From Anaerolineales bacterium (GTDB lineage: Bacteria; Chloroflexota; Anaerolineae; 4572-78; J111), in contig JABTUK010000005.1 of assembly GCA_015075405.1 (NCBI GenBank), forward strand, positions 372,001 through 436,000: a stretch of DNA of 64,000 bases, in the 5' to 3' direction. Each line of letters opens with the position of its first letter. Position 1 is the first letter of the stretch. Positions 40,217-48,594 of the stretch are shown piece after piece. The notes below the pieces were generated by a model, which made no database searches, was not told the origin of the DNA, and worked only from the letters and a program-made list of their open reading frames with translations. The translations under genes and the position numbers were made by a program.

Positions 40217-41086
40217 CTATAGTTCTCCCACCAGCGATGGGGCCAGATAAAACAGCGCGGGCGGCTGGACTCGTTCACGCAGGCCGGCAAATAGGTCATC
40301 CTCCACTTCGCGCCCGCCGTTCACCAGGCTCATGGCCCGATAAAAAGTTTGCGTACCCCATAAGTGGGTGTGATAATCGTCGGGCAGCGCTTTCAGTTTT
40401 TGATAGCCGGGCAACTGCGAGCAGTGACATTCGATGGCCTGCCAGACCTGCTCCCAGTAAGCCGAGGTATCAATCCGGGTGGTGATGGCCCACTCCGGCC
40501 AGGCGGTAAAGCCCCGTTCAAAGCCATCTATGCGCATGCTCAACCGGCCAAAAGCGGCTTCATAAGCGGCCTGCTCTGCCGGGGTAAAAGCGCGATAGTA
40601 TAGTTTGGTTACCCGGTGGGGTAAATCGTCGCTCAGGGGGTGGTAGGTGGGATCGGCGGCAGCCAGGACGGCGGCGGTGGTCAACTGAGAGATGGCAATG
40701 TGGTCGGGGTGGCCGTAAATGCCCTGGGGATCAAGTGTGACGACGACCTCCGGGCGCAGGCGGCGCAACTGGGTAACAATTTTGCCGATGGCCTCGGTGG
40801 AATCGGCCCGGTCCAACTCCCCATCCTGATAATCCAAAAAAATAACTTCGTGCAGGCCCAGCGTATGCGCTGCTGCCCGCAGTTCGGCCTCGCGTAAACG
40901 CCCCAACGCTTGCGGTCCCGGATAGTCCGCTATGGGGCCGGTCCAGCCGCGCTCGCCGCGAGTGGCCATGATCAAATAGGTTTGGACTCCGGCGGTGGCA
41001 TATTTCGCTAGAATGCCGCCCGTAGCTAACGACTCATCGTCGGGGTGGGCCAGGATGCACATGAGTTTTAAGGGTTTATTGTCCAT
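40217..41086 (-). CDS. PIG-L/LmbE family deacetylase, first gene after operator site F
   Basis: 289 residues. LAHPDDES near residue 13 and YGHPDHIAIS near residue 128 give the zinc ligands; RGERGWTGP follows the first strand as in mycothiol and bacillithiol-type deacetylases. The family hydrolyses N-acetyl groups from GlcNAc-linked small molecules. The start is unclear: the ATG at 41086 begins the conserved domain, while a TTG at 41101 is possible; no strong ribosome site is seen. Its partner gene is an EamA exporter, which could fit synthesis and export of a deacetylated product. Confidence 0.85.
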   Translation of the reverse strand: MDNKPLKLMCILAHPDDESLATGGILAKYATAGVQTYLIMATRGERGWTGPIADYPGPQALGRLREAELRAAAHTLGLHEVIFLDYQDGELDRADSTEAIGKIVTQLRRLRPEVVVTLDPQGIYGHPDHIAISQLTTAAVLAAADPTYHPLSDDLPHRVTKLYYRAFTPAEQAAYEAAFGRLSMRIDGFERGFTAWPEWAITTRIDTSAYWEQVWQAIECHCSQLPGYQKLKALPDDYHTHLWGTQTFYRAMSLVNGGREVEDDLFAGLRERVQPPALFYLAPSLVGEL

Positions 41087-41144
41087 TGCTTTTGTACTCA
41101 AAGGGTAAGAAATTTAAGGGTCATCAAAGATTGATGATGGCTCT

Positions 41145-41200
41145 ATCATAACCGCTACTCGCACCGGGAACGTTGCGGCAAGCGCACCAAAAGGCGCTCC
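41145..41200 (-). promoter_or_regulatory. SARP-type operator/promoter site F
   Basis: Top-strand boxes CGCACC (41160), CGTTGC (41171), CGCACC (41183) and CGCTCC (41195), spaced 11, 12, 12. The -10 hexamer TATGAT on the minus strand is at 41150-41145, 9 bases from the nearest box. Confidence 0.8.
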
Positions 41201-41471
41201 ACAGGGCGCGGGGGCTTTCTTGCCCTATTGTCGCTCAATCAAGTCCAGCTCGATGCTTGTACGTCCGGCTATGAGCGATTCACTTGAGGCAAAAGCGGCG
41301 AGTCTGCTGGCCTGCGGCAATGCCTTCGATCCGGTCAGCAAGTTTTTGGGGGGCTACACAACAGATTGACCAAAAGAGGTCATTATCGAGATGAAATGAT
41401 GAGAATTGACTGACAAAAGCGATGGTAAATAAAGGGGAAAAGATGAATAACAGCCAAAAAAGTGAAATCTT
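41201..41471. other. Gene-poor stretch upstream of site F
   Basis: No supportable gene. A 32-codon frame on the plus strand (41271-41369, starting MSDSLEAKAASLL) has no ribosome site and is probably chance. No repeat recognised. Confidence 0.4.
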
Positions 41472-41510
41472 GCACTGAGGCTTGAAAACAGGGTTGACAA
41501 GCCTCAGTGC
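41472..41510 (-). terminator. Long perfect hairpin, possible acnA terminator
   Basis: GCACTGAGGCTTG and CAAGCCTCAGTGC form a 13-bp perfect stem around a 13-base loop. Read on the minus strand it is followed, after 8 bases, by a TTTTTT run, and it lies 76 bases past the acnA stop. Confidence 0.55.
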
Positions 41511-41585
41511 GGCTGAAATTCAACTTAATGCAACGCGAGCGCAATGAAGTGGATGAAATACGGCGTAGAGAATGTGCTCTAAAAT

Positions 41586-44288
41586 TTAACTTTTCAAGAA
41601 ATGCCGCAGGACTGTCTGCAAAATCCCGCCGTTGCGGTAGTAATCCACCTCTACCGGGGTGTCCACGCGGCAGGTCATGACAATGGTGCGCGTCACCCCT
41701 TTGTCGTCGGTCACATCCACAGCTACATCCTGGCGCGGTCTAAGTGTGTCATCTACGTGAATGGTATAGCTCTCTTTGCCGGTCAAGCCCAGGCTTTCGG
41801 CATTCTGGCCGGATTTGAATTCCAGCGGCAGCACGCCCATGCCGACCAGATTGCTGCGATGAATGCGCTCGAAACTTTCGGCCAGCACGGCCCGCACGCC
41901 GAGTAGATAAGTGCCTTTGGCCGCCCAATCACGGCTGGAGCCGGTGCCGTACTCTTTGCCGGCGATGACCAGCAGCGGCGTGCCGTCGGCTTTGTATTTC
42001 TCGTTGGCGTCAAAAATCGGCATTACTTCACCAGTGGGCAGGTAGGTGGTCCAGCCGCCTTCGGTGCCGGGCGCCATCTGATTGCGCAGGCGAATGTTGG
42101 CAAACGTGCCGCGAGTCATCACCCGGTCATTGCCGCGCCGCGAGCCGTAGGAGTTGAAATCCTGCGGGGCGACATCGTGTTCCTGCAAATACAACCCGGC
42201 CGGGCTGTTGGCCTGAATAGAACCGGCCGGCGAAATATGGTCGGTGGTTACGGAGTCGCCCACTTTGACCAAGGTTTTGGCAGAGACAATCGGTTGAATG
42301 GGCGAAACCCCGGTGCTCAAATTTACAAAGAAGGGCGGTTCTTGAATGTAGGTTGACCACTCATTCCAGGCATACAGCGCCCCTTCGGGCACCGGAATCG
42401 CGTTCCATTTGGCATTACTGTCCTCGATGCCGTCGTACTCCTGATGGAAAGTTTCCGGGTTGAGCGCCTTATCGTATTCAGCGGCAATTTCAGCCTGGCT
42501 GGGCCAAATATCACGTAAATAGACCGGCTCGCCCAACTTGTCCACGCCAATCGGCTCGGTGGTCAGGTCAATATTGGTGGTGCCGGCCAGGGCATAGGCC
42601 ACCACCAGCGGCGGCGAGGCCAGGTAATTGGCCTTGATGTAAGGATGGATGCGCCCCTCAAAGTTGCGGTTGCCGCTCAACACCCCCGACACCACCAGAT
42701 CGCCCGTTGTAATGGCCTCGACCACCGGCTGAGGCAGCGGGCCGCTGTTGCCAATACAGGTGGTGCAGCCATAACCTACGGTATGAAAGCCCAATGCCTC
42801 CAGATAGGGGGTCAAGCCGGCCTGATTGAGATAATCCGTTACCACTCTGGAGCCGGGGGCCATGCTCGTTTTGACATAACCGGGCACGCGCAGGCCGCGT
42901 TCAACCGCCTTTTTGGCCAGAATCCCGGCCCCCAGCATGACCGAAGGGTTGCTGGTGTTGGTGCAAGAAGTAATGGCAGCCAGAACCACTGCACCGTGGG
43001 TAATCTCCTGTTGGGCAGTCCCCTCTGTTTTGACCGTCCCTTTGCGCTGTAGAGCTTTCTCATCCAGCCCATATCCCTGCGTGCCGACCGGGTTAGTTAA
43101 CGCCGTCTGGAAGGTGGTTTTCATATCTGAGAGCGACACCCGGTCCTGGGGCCGTTTGGGGCCGGCCAGGCTGGGCACAACTTCGCTCAGGTCCAGACTA
43201 AGGGTATCGGTAAATTCGGGGTCGGGGGTGGCATCGGTGCGGAAGAGGCCCTGTTCTTTAGTGTAGCGTTCCACCAGTTCCACCAGTTCGGCGGGGCGGC
43301 CGGTGCGGCGCAGATAGTTGAGCGACTCGGCATCAACCGGGAAGAAGCCCATTGTTGCCCCATATTCGGGGGCCATATTAGCGATGGTGGCCCGGTCGGG
43401 TAGGGTCATCTGGCTGAGGCCGGAGCCGTAAAATTCGACAAATTTGCCGACCACGCCTTTTTTGCGCAGCATTTGAGTTACGGTCAGGGTCAGGTCGGTG
43501 GCAGTGACGCCTTCGCGGAGTTGGCCGGTCAGTTTGAAGCCAATCACCTCCGGAATGAGCATGTAAATCGGTTGAGCCAGCATGACGGCCTCGGCCTCAA
43601 TTCCGCCTACACCCCAGCCAACAATACCCAGGCCATTGATCATGGTGGTATGGCTGTCGGTGCCCACCAGGCTGTCGGGATAAACCACCAGGCCGTCTTC
43701 TTCGGGGCGCGTCCAGACGCCGCGGGCAATGTACTCGAGGTTAACCTGGTGAACAATGCCGCTGGCCGGGGGGACTACGCTGAAGTTGGCGAAGGCTTTT
43801 TGGCCCCAGCGCAAAAATTCGTAGCGTTCACGGTTGCGCTCAAATTCGATTTCGGCGTTGCGCTCCAGGGCAATGGATTGACCAAACACGTCTACCTGCA
43901 CCGAGTGGTCAATAACCAGATGAACCGGCACCACCGGATTGATTTTCTGGGGGTCGCCGCCCATGCGGGCCATCGCCGAACGCATGGCGGCTAAATCCAC
44001 TACCGCCGGCACGCCGGTGAAATCTTGCAAAATCACGCGGGCCGGTTTGAAGGGGATTTCTTCGGGGGCGGGGGCTTTGGCGTTCCAGCCCGTCAATTTA
44101 TGCGCATCGGCTTCTGTAACCACGTAACCATCCACCTCGCGCAACACTGCTTCGAGGAGAATTTTAATCGAAACGGGCAGCCGGGAGACATCTTTTTCAA
44201 GCCTGTCCAGGCGGTAAATATAAGCTTCACCATTGCCGGTATTGAACTTGGCGCGCGTGCCAAGAGAATTTCGAGTGAGCTGAGCCAT
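41586..44288 (-). CDS. acnA: Aconitate hydratase
   Basis: A full-length 900-residue AcnA/IRP1-type aconitase that interconverts citrate and isocitrate in the TCA cycle. The iron-sulfur ligands are visible: ITSCTNTSNP (about residue 440) and GYGCTTCIGNSGP (about residue 505). DHSVQVD, LVGTDSHTTM and the C-terminal swivel domain with GSSRDWAAKG (about 780) are all intact. AAGGAG lies before the ATG at 44288 and a promoter is seen at 44335-44363. It stands alone on its strand. Some AcnA proteins also bind RNA when the cluster is lost, which cannot be read here. Confidence 0.96.
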   Translation of the reverse strand: MAQLTRNSLGTRAKFNTGNGEAYIYRLDRLEKDVSRLPVSIKILLEAVLREVDGYVVTEADAHKLTGWNAKAPAPEEIPFKPARVILQDFTGVPAVVDLAAMRSAMARMGGDPQKINPVVPVHLVIDHSVQVDVFGQSIALERNAEIEFERNRERYEFLRWGQKAFANFSVVPPASGIVHQVNLEYIARGVWTRPEEDGLVVYPDSLVGTDSHTTMINGLGIVGWGVGGIEAEAVMLAQPIYMLIPEVIGFKLTGQLREGVTATDLTLTVTQMLRKKGVVGKFVEFYGSGLSQMTLPDRATIANMAPEYGATMGFFPVDAESLNYLRRTGRPAELVELVERYTKEQGLFRTDATPDPEFTDTLSLDLSEVVPSLAGPKRPQDRVSLSDMKTTFQTALTNPVGTQGYGLDEKALQRKGTVKTEGTAQQEITHGAVVLAAITSCTNTSNPSVMLGAGILAKKAVERGLRVPGYVKTSMAPGSRVVTDYLNQAGLTPYLEALGFHTVGYGCTTCIGNSGPLPQPVVEAITTGDLVVSGVLSGNRNFEGRIHPYIKANYLASPPLVVAYALAGTTNIDLTTEPIGVDKLGEPVYLRDIWPSQAEIAAEYDKALNPETFHQEYDGIEDSNAKWNAIPVPEGALYAWNEWSTYIQEPPFFVNLSTGVSPIQPIVSAKTLVKVGDSVTTDHISPAGSIQANSPAGLYLQEHDVAPQDFNSYGSRRGNDRVMTRGTFANIRLRNQMAPGTEGGWTTYLPTGEVMPIFDANEKYKADGTPLLVIAGKEYGTGSSRDWAAKGTYLLGVRAVLAESFERIHRSNLVGMGVLPLEFKSGQNAESLGLTGKESYTIHVDDTLRPRQDVAVDVTDDKGVTRTIVMTCRVDTPVEVDYYRNGGILQTVLRHFLKS

Positions 44289-44334
44289 GATTAAACTCCT
44301 TATAAAATGGTATCAAAAATGAGGCATTGGAACT

Positions 44335-44363
44335 ATTTTACTCTTTCCTTTAAGGATTGCCAA
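44335..44363 (-). promoter_or_regulatory. acnA: Sigma70-type promoter of acnA
   Basis: Minus strand TTGGCA (44363-44358), a 17-base spacer and TAAAAT (44340-44335), about 40 bases before the ATG. Confidence 0.55.
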
Positions 44364-44499
44364 TTAAGGTGATTTTGCCTTGTAGTAGTACTCTATCTGG
44401 CAGGATCATTTTCCATTTGGGTCTAATTTATTTCTAACAATAGATGAGTATAATGAGTGATCAAGAGCGTTTATCGGGTCTATTGAGGAGGTTATTTAA

Positions 44500-45219
44500 A
44501 TGTTTTTTTACGACTCAACCTTTTTGTGCTTTCTGCTCCCGGCATTAATTTTGGGCTTTATCGCTCAGGCGATGGTCAAAAGTAAATTCAACCAATACGC
44601 CCAGGTCAGAACCATGCGCGGGTTGACCGGGGCGCAGGTGGCCCGCCAAATTTTGGATACCAATGGCCTGCAAGATGTGACGGTGGAAGAAACGCAAGGT
44701 TTTCTGAGCGACCATTATGACCCGCGCACTCGCACCCTGCGCCTCTCGCCGGACGTGGCCCGTGTTCCATCGGTGGCGGCGGTGGGGGTGGCGGCCCACG
44801 AAGCCGGGCATGCTTTGCAGCATGCTACAGGGTATGTACCGTTGCAACTTCGCAGCACCCTAGTTCCGGCAGTGCAGTTTGGCAGTTGGCTGGGGCCGCT
44901 GATTATCATTGGCGGTATTTTGCTAGAAACCTTGCTGGGCGTAACCAATCTGGGGCTGACCCTGGCCTGGTTTGGGGTGGCCTTGTATGCTGTCGTTGCT
45001 TTTTTCGCTATTGTCACATTGCCGGTCGAACTGGATGCCAGCGCCAGAGCCAAAAAGCTGCTCTACCAGTATAATATTGTTGACCAACGGGAATTATCAG
45101 GCGTGAACAGTGTCCTCAACGCCGCCGCCTGGACCTATGTGGTCGCGGCGCTGGCGGCCATTTTGGAGTTGGCCCGTTGGGTCTTTATCCTCGTCGGCAT
45201 GGGGCGGCGAAATAATTAG
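44500..45219 (+). CDS. Zinc membrane metallopeptidase, YugP family
   Basis: 239 residues. One membrane helix at the N-terminus, the HEAGH zinc motif (about residue 109) with the DPRTRTLRLSPDV segment before it, and three further membrane helices. NSVLNAAAWTYVVAALA matches the end of the YugP (PF04298) family. It should cut or process membrane proteins; substrates are unknown. GAGGAGG precedes the ATG, a strong ribosome site. It is followed by the HtrA-like lipoprotein gene on the same strand, so both may serve envelope quality control. Confidence 0.9.
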   Translation: MFFYDSTFLCFLLPALILGFIAQAMVKSKFNQYAQVRTMRGLTGAQVARQILDTNGLQDVTVEETQGFLSDHYDPRTRTLRLSPDVARVPSVAAVGVAAHEAGHALQHATGYVPLQLRSTLVPAVQFGSWLGPLIIIGGILLETLLGVTNLGLTLAWFGVALYAVVAFFAIVTLPVELDASARAKKLLYQYNIVDQRELSGVNSVLNAAAWTYVVAALAAILELARWVFILVGMGRRNN

Positions 45220-45287
45220 GAAGATGGTTGCTTCATTTACATTTAATTTTCTTATGGTATAACTTATAGCAACCAATTAAGACACAA

Positions 45288-45321
45288 GATAGCAGGTAAC
45301 AAGGGGATGTTACCTGCTATC
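45288..45321. repeat. Perfect 13-bp hairpin before the HtrA gene
   Basis: GATAGCAGGTAAC, an 8-base loop, and GTTACCTGCTATC. The hairpin ends 12 bases before the AGGAGG of the next gene. Confidence 0.8.
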
Positions 45322-45345
45322 GCTATAGTTTGGCAGGAGGGTACT

Positions 45346-46629
45346 TTGTTTCAACCACGCCTCATTCTAGTAAGCTTGCTGATTTTTCTTACAACTGCCT
45401 GTAATTTTGGTCCATTGTTTTCATCGCTCTCCTTAAGCGACGATGCCCCGGCTGCCGACTCCGCTGAAACTGCGGCCCAGCCGGCAGAAAACGAAAATGA
45501 ATTAAAGGATACTCAGGTGGGGTTGCAAACCCCGCCCACCCTGGCCCCCGAACCTACCCCGCTTCCCCCCGAAGCTATTGCCGAAGCTGACGCCGAAGAG
45601 CTATTGTTGATTAACTTATATGAGCGGGTCAATCCTTCGGTGGTTAATATTGTGGTCACAGTGGAAGAGCAAGGGAGTGTGCTTGGACCCCAAGAAGAAA
45701 TTTTTCCAACGCAGGGGCAAGGCTCCGGTTTTATTTATGATACCGAGGGCCACATTATTACCAATAACCATGTGATTGCCGAGGCTACCAAAGTCGAAGT
45801 AACGTTTTATGATGGTTCCTCCGCCGAGGCAAAGGTGATAGGAACTGACCCCGACAGCGACCTGGCCGTGGTCAAGGTTGACCTGCCGCCAGAAGTGCTG
45901 CGCCCGGTAGCCTGGGGCGACTCGGATCAGTTGCATGTCGGGCAGCGGGCGGTCGCCATCGGCAATCCCTTTGGTCTGTCCGGTACTTTGACCAGCGGCA
46001 TTATTAGCGCCCTCAAGCGCAGTCTGCCCACCGAAAGCGGCTCGTTCCGTATCCCCGAAATTGTCCAAACCGACGCGGCCATTAATCCCGGCAACTCCGG
46101 CGGCCCGCTGCTCAACTCTCAAGGCGAAGTGATTGGGGTTAACACCGCTATCGTGCCCCGTCGCACGGCGCTGGGGGAGCGCAGCTTTTTGGGGGTGGGC
46201 TTTGCCATTCCCTCAAATTTGGTAGTACGGGTGGTACCCAGTCTGATTAAGGGCGGCCAGTATCAACACCCCTGGATCGGCTTTTCGGGCAGCACGGTCA
46301 CGCCAGAGATTGCCAAGGAGATGAAATTGCCCAAAGCTTCCGGCGCGCTGGTGGCCGAAGTTATCTCCGGCAGCCCGGCCGACAAAGCTGGCTTACGCAG
46401 TGGTACTCGTGATTTTGAATTGAGTAATGGATTTGTCACTCAAATTGGCGGTGATGTGATTATTGCCATTGAAGATGAAGCAATCGAGACCTTTGACGAC
46501 CTCATCTCATTTTTAGCGCGGCGGGGAACCGTGGGCGAGGCGGTAACGTTGACCATTATCCGTAACGGCAAAGAACAAAAAGTGGAACTAACCCTCGAAG
46601 CTCGCCCCGAAGCGGAGGAGATAAATTAG
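45346..46629 (+). CDS. HtrA/DegP-type S1C serine protease, probable lipoprotein
   Basis: 427 residues. The N-terminus is a signal sequence ending at LTTAC, a relaxed lipobox, followed by a Pro/Glu-rich linker. The protease domain has His in TNNHVIAEA, Asp in DSDLAVVKV and Ser in GNSGGPLL; a C-terminal PDZ domain follows (SGALVAEVISGSPADKAGL). Known role: degradation or refolding of damaged exported proteins. I chose TTG at 45346 because AGGAGGG lies 5 bases upstream; the ATG at 45307 is inside the hairpin repeat and has no ribosome site. It follows the zinc membrane protease. Confidence 0.9.
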   Translation: MFQPRLILVSLLIFLTTACNFGPLFSSLSLSDDAPAADSAETAAQPAENENELKDTQVGLQTPPTLAPEPTPLPPEAIAEADAEELLLINLYERVNPSVVNIVVTVEEQGSVLGPQEEIFPTQGQGSGFIYDTEGHIITNNHVIAEATKVEVTFYDGSSAEAKVIGTDPDSDLAVVKVDLPPEVLRPVAWGDSDQLHVGQRAVAIGNPFGLSGTLTSGIISALKRSLPTESGSFRIPEIVQTDAAINPGNSGGPLLNSQGEVIGVNTAIVPRRTALGERSFLGVGFAIPSNLVVRVVPSLIKGGQYQHPWIGFSGSTVTPEIAKEMKLPKASGALVAEVISGSPADKAGLRSGTRDFELSNGFVTQIGGDVIIAIEDEAIETFDDLISFLARRGTVGEAVTLTIIRNGKEQKVELTLEARPEAEEIN

Positions 46630-46631
46630 AG

Positions 46632-46690
46632 GTCAGTAGTCAGATGTCAGTAGCCAGAAAAGGCTGTCTGACTTCTGATTACTGGCTACT
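46632..46690. repeat. Tandem-unit hairpin (CAGTAGTCAGATGTCAGTAG)
   Basis: Left units GTCAGTAGTCAGATGTCAG mirror right units CTGACTTCTGATTACTGGC. It lies between the convergent htrA-like and tdk genes and could end both transcripts. Confidence 0.7.
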
Positions 46691-46693
46691 TTC

Positions 46694-47275
46694 CTATCTG
46701 TTCCTCGGTACTTCATGGTGCTGGCGGCAGCGGGCCTCGTAGACCTCGCTGGCGCCGACCATAATTATGGGGTCGTCGAAGTTGGCGGGCCGGCCGTCAA
46801 TGAGCCTCTGGGTGCGGCTGGCCGGCGCGCCACAAACCATACAAATGGCCTGGAGTTTGTCTACCTGCTCGGCCTGGGCCATCAGCAGCGGCATGGGGCC
46901 AAAAGGTTCGCCCCGAAAATCCAGATCTAGGCCGGCCAGAATAACCCGTCGCCCCTCATTGGCCAACCGCTCACATAATTCAGCAATCGTCCAATCGAAG
47001 AATTGAACTTCGTCAATGGCGACCACGCCTGTGTCTTGGCTCAGCAGCGCGGCAATTTGCTCAGCGTTTTCCACAACGGTGGCTTCATAATATTTGCCGC
47101 TATGGGAGCTAACCTTGTTGACCTTATAGCGGTTATCCAGGGCGGGTTTGAACACCTGGACCTTTTGTCTGGCAATTTCGGCTCGGACCAGGCGGCGGAT
47201 CAACTCTTCGGTTTTGCCGCTAAACATGCTGCCACAAATCAGTTCAATCCAGCCGCCGTCATAACGATGGTACAT
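46694..47275 (-). CDS. tdk: Thymidine kinase, type II
   Basis: 193 residues. P-loop GSMFSGKTEEL (about residue 15), DEVQFFD (about 89), the lid GLDLDFRGEPFGPM and the zinc site CMVCG...CRQH are all present. It phosphorylates thymidine in the salvage pathway. A TTG at 47284 is in frame, but the ATG at 47275 fits the usual family start just before GGWIELICG and has GGAG 10 bases upstream. A separate gene for L31 begins 88 bases upstream on the same strand. Confidence 0.95.
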   Translation of the reverse strand: MYHRYDGGWIELICGSMFSGKTEELIRRLVRAEIARQKVQVFKPALDNRYKVNKVSSHSGKYYEATVVENAEQIAALLSQDTGVVAIDEVQFFDWTIAELCERLANEGRRVILAGLDLDFRGEPFGPMPLLMAQAEQVDKLQAICMVCGAPASRTQRLIDGRPANFDDPIIMVGASEVYEARCRQHHEVPRNR

Positions 47276-47362
47276 ATCCGGCAATCTCCAAAAAAATAGG
47301 CAGACCGTATTACGGTCTGCCCAGTCTCAAATCAATAAAGTTTGTGGTTTGAAACGTAGAAA

Positions 47363-47839
47363 CTATGCTTCGACAAAGTAAGTTGCTCTGGCTTCGGCCA
47401 ATTTGGCTTGAACTTCTTCCAAAGCTTTAGGGGTGAATCCTTCCAAGGCCAGCAGCCCTGCTCTGTCTTTTTCTACCTTTTTAATTAAATCACCCACCGA
47501 AATAATGTTGGCGTCATTCAAAATCTGGGCAGTCTGGCTGTTCAAATCAAGAGCTGCCAACTGCTGCTTCAAAAAGCGTTGTTCCTGCTTTTTCTGTAGT
47601 TCTGTCTGGCGCTTGGCCGCATCAGCCTGGTGAGAACCATAGCGGTCCAGGCGCTTCATAAAGCGGTCTACCTGACCGGCAGTGTCAACAATGCGCTGCT
47701 CACCGGTAAAGAAGGGATGGCATGCTGAACAGACATCGGTGCGGATCACGGGTTGGGTTGAACCGGTGGTCCAGGTGTTGCCGCAGGAACAAATAACCTG
47801 GGCGTTGGGATAATATTGAGGATGAATACCTTTTTTCAT
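47363..47839 (-). CDS. rpmE: Ribosomal protein L31 fused to a C-terminal alpha-CTD-like domain
   Basis: 158 residues, about twice the usual L31. Residues 1-70 are L31 with zinc cysteines in CSCGNTW and DVCSACHPFF. A charged helix follows (about 70-95), then residues 98-155 (LNSQTAQILNDANIISVGDL then LEGFTPKALEEVQAKL) look like the helix-hairpin-helix C-terminal domain of RNA polymerase alpha. The extension has no stop or frame change, so the fusion is real in this sequence. AAAGG precedes the ATG at 47839. It lies downstream of rplU and rpmA on the same strand. Confidence 0.88.
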   Translation of the reverse strand: MKKGIHPQYYPNAQVICSCGNTWTTGSTQPVIRTDVCSACHPFFTGEQRIVDTAGQVDRFMKRLDRYGSHQADAAKRQTELQKKQEQRFLKQQLAALDLNSQTAQILNDANIISVGDLIKKVEKDRAGLLALEGFTPKALEEVQAKLAEARATYFVEA

Positions 47840-47871
47840 CACAAAAACCTTTCTTGAGCTAACAGCCTGTC

Positions 47872-48135
47872 CTACTTGACCGGTTCGGGGTAAACGCTGA
47901 TGCGCTTCTTATCGCGGGTAATATGCTCAAACTTCACAAAGCCGTCAGCCGTAGCAAACAAAGTATAATCTCGACCTAAACCGACATTGACGCCCGGATA
48001 AAATTGCGTCCCGTGTTGTCGAACCAGAATATTGCCGGAGCGCACCGCTTCGCCGCCAAATTTCTTGACTCCGAGACGTTGCCCGGCGCTGTCACGACCG
48101 TTGCGGCTGGAACCGCCGCCTTTTTTATGGGCCAT
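47872..48135 (-). CDS. rpmA: Ribosomal protein L27
   Basis: 87 residues. The N-terminus MAHKKGGGSSRNGRDS is the processed-free type that reaches the peptidyl-transferase centre; GVKKFGGEAVRSGNILVRQ and FYPGVNVGLGRDYTLFA follow. GAGGAGG precedes the ATG. Thirteen bases after rplU, the usual rplU-rpmA pair. Confidence 0.97.
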   Translation of the reverse strand: MAHKKGGGSSRNGRDSAGQRLGVKKFGGEAVRSGNILVRQHGTQFYPGVNVGLGRDYTLFATADGFVKFEHITRDKKRISVYPEPVK

Positions 48136-48148
48136 GGTAATCCTCCTC

Positions 48149-48454
48149 TTAGCTGGTTATTTTATCAATCTGCAGGCGGGTGAAATTTTGCCGGTGTCCC
48201 TGCTTTTTGTGATAATTTTTCTTGTGTTTGTAAACGATGATTTTTTTGCCGCGTCCGTGGCCTTTGACCGTAGCTGTAACTTTAGCGCCTTCAATTGTTG
48301 GGGTCCCAACCTTAACTCCACCATCGCCGGCTACCATTAAGACGCGCTCAAGTTCTACTTCCTTACCTGCCTCAACCGGCAAGGACTCCACTTCAATTAC
48401 GTCGCCTTCGGCCACGCGATACTGTTTGCTGCCGCTTTCGATGACTGCGTACAT
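48149..48454 (-). CDS. rplU: Ribosomal protein L21
   Basis: 101 residues. MYAVIESGSKQYRVAEGD at the start and the KHKKNYHKKQGHRQNFT segment are diagnostic. GGGAGAG precedes the ATG at 48454. A hairpin with a T run lies in the leader at 48492-48524. Confidence 0.97.
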   Translation of the reverse strand: MYAVIESGSKQYRVAEGDVIEVESLPVEAGKEVELERVLMVAGDGGVKVGTPTIEGAKVTATVKGHGRGKKIIVYKHKKNYHKKQGHRQNFTRLQIDKITS

Positions 48455-48491
48455 TGTACAACTCTCCCTGGCTGAAAATTGCTGCTTTAAC

Positions 48492-48524
48492 AAAAAATGA
48501 GTGCGCCCAATACCTGGGGCACAC
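48492..48524 (-). terminator. Attenuator-like hairpin in the rplU leader
   Basis: Minus strand GTGTGCCC, an 8-base loop, and GGGCGCAC (one G-U pair), then TCA and six T. It stands 38 bases before the rplU start, so it could end transcription early or end a transcript arriving from psd. Confidence 0.6.
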
Positions 48525-48594
48525 ACAAAAAATGATTATATGCGCGCCTCTCTGTATTGTCAAATGGGGTAACATAAAATCAGCAGAAGGTCAA

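Noticed and set aside
41271..41369. 32-codon frame in the gap before acnA
   Set aside because: Too short, no ribosome site, no recognised sequence.
45307..45345. Upstream ATG start for the HtrA-like gene
   Set aside because: The segment is the right arm of a hairpin repeat and has no ribosome site, while TTG at 45346 has AGGAGGG at ideal distance.
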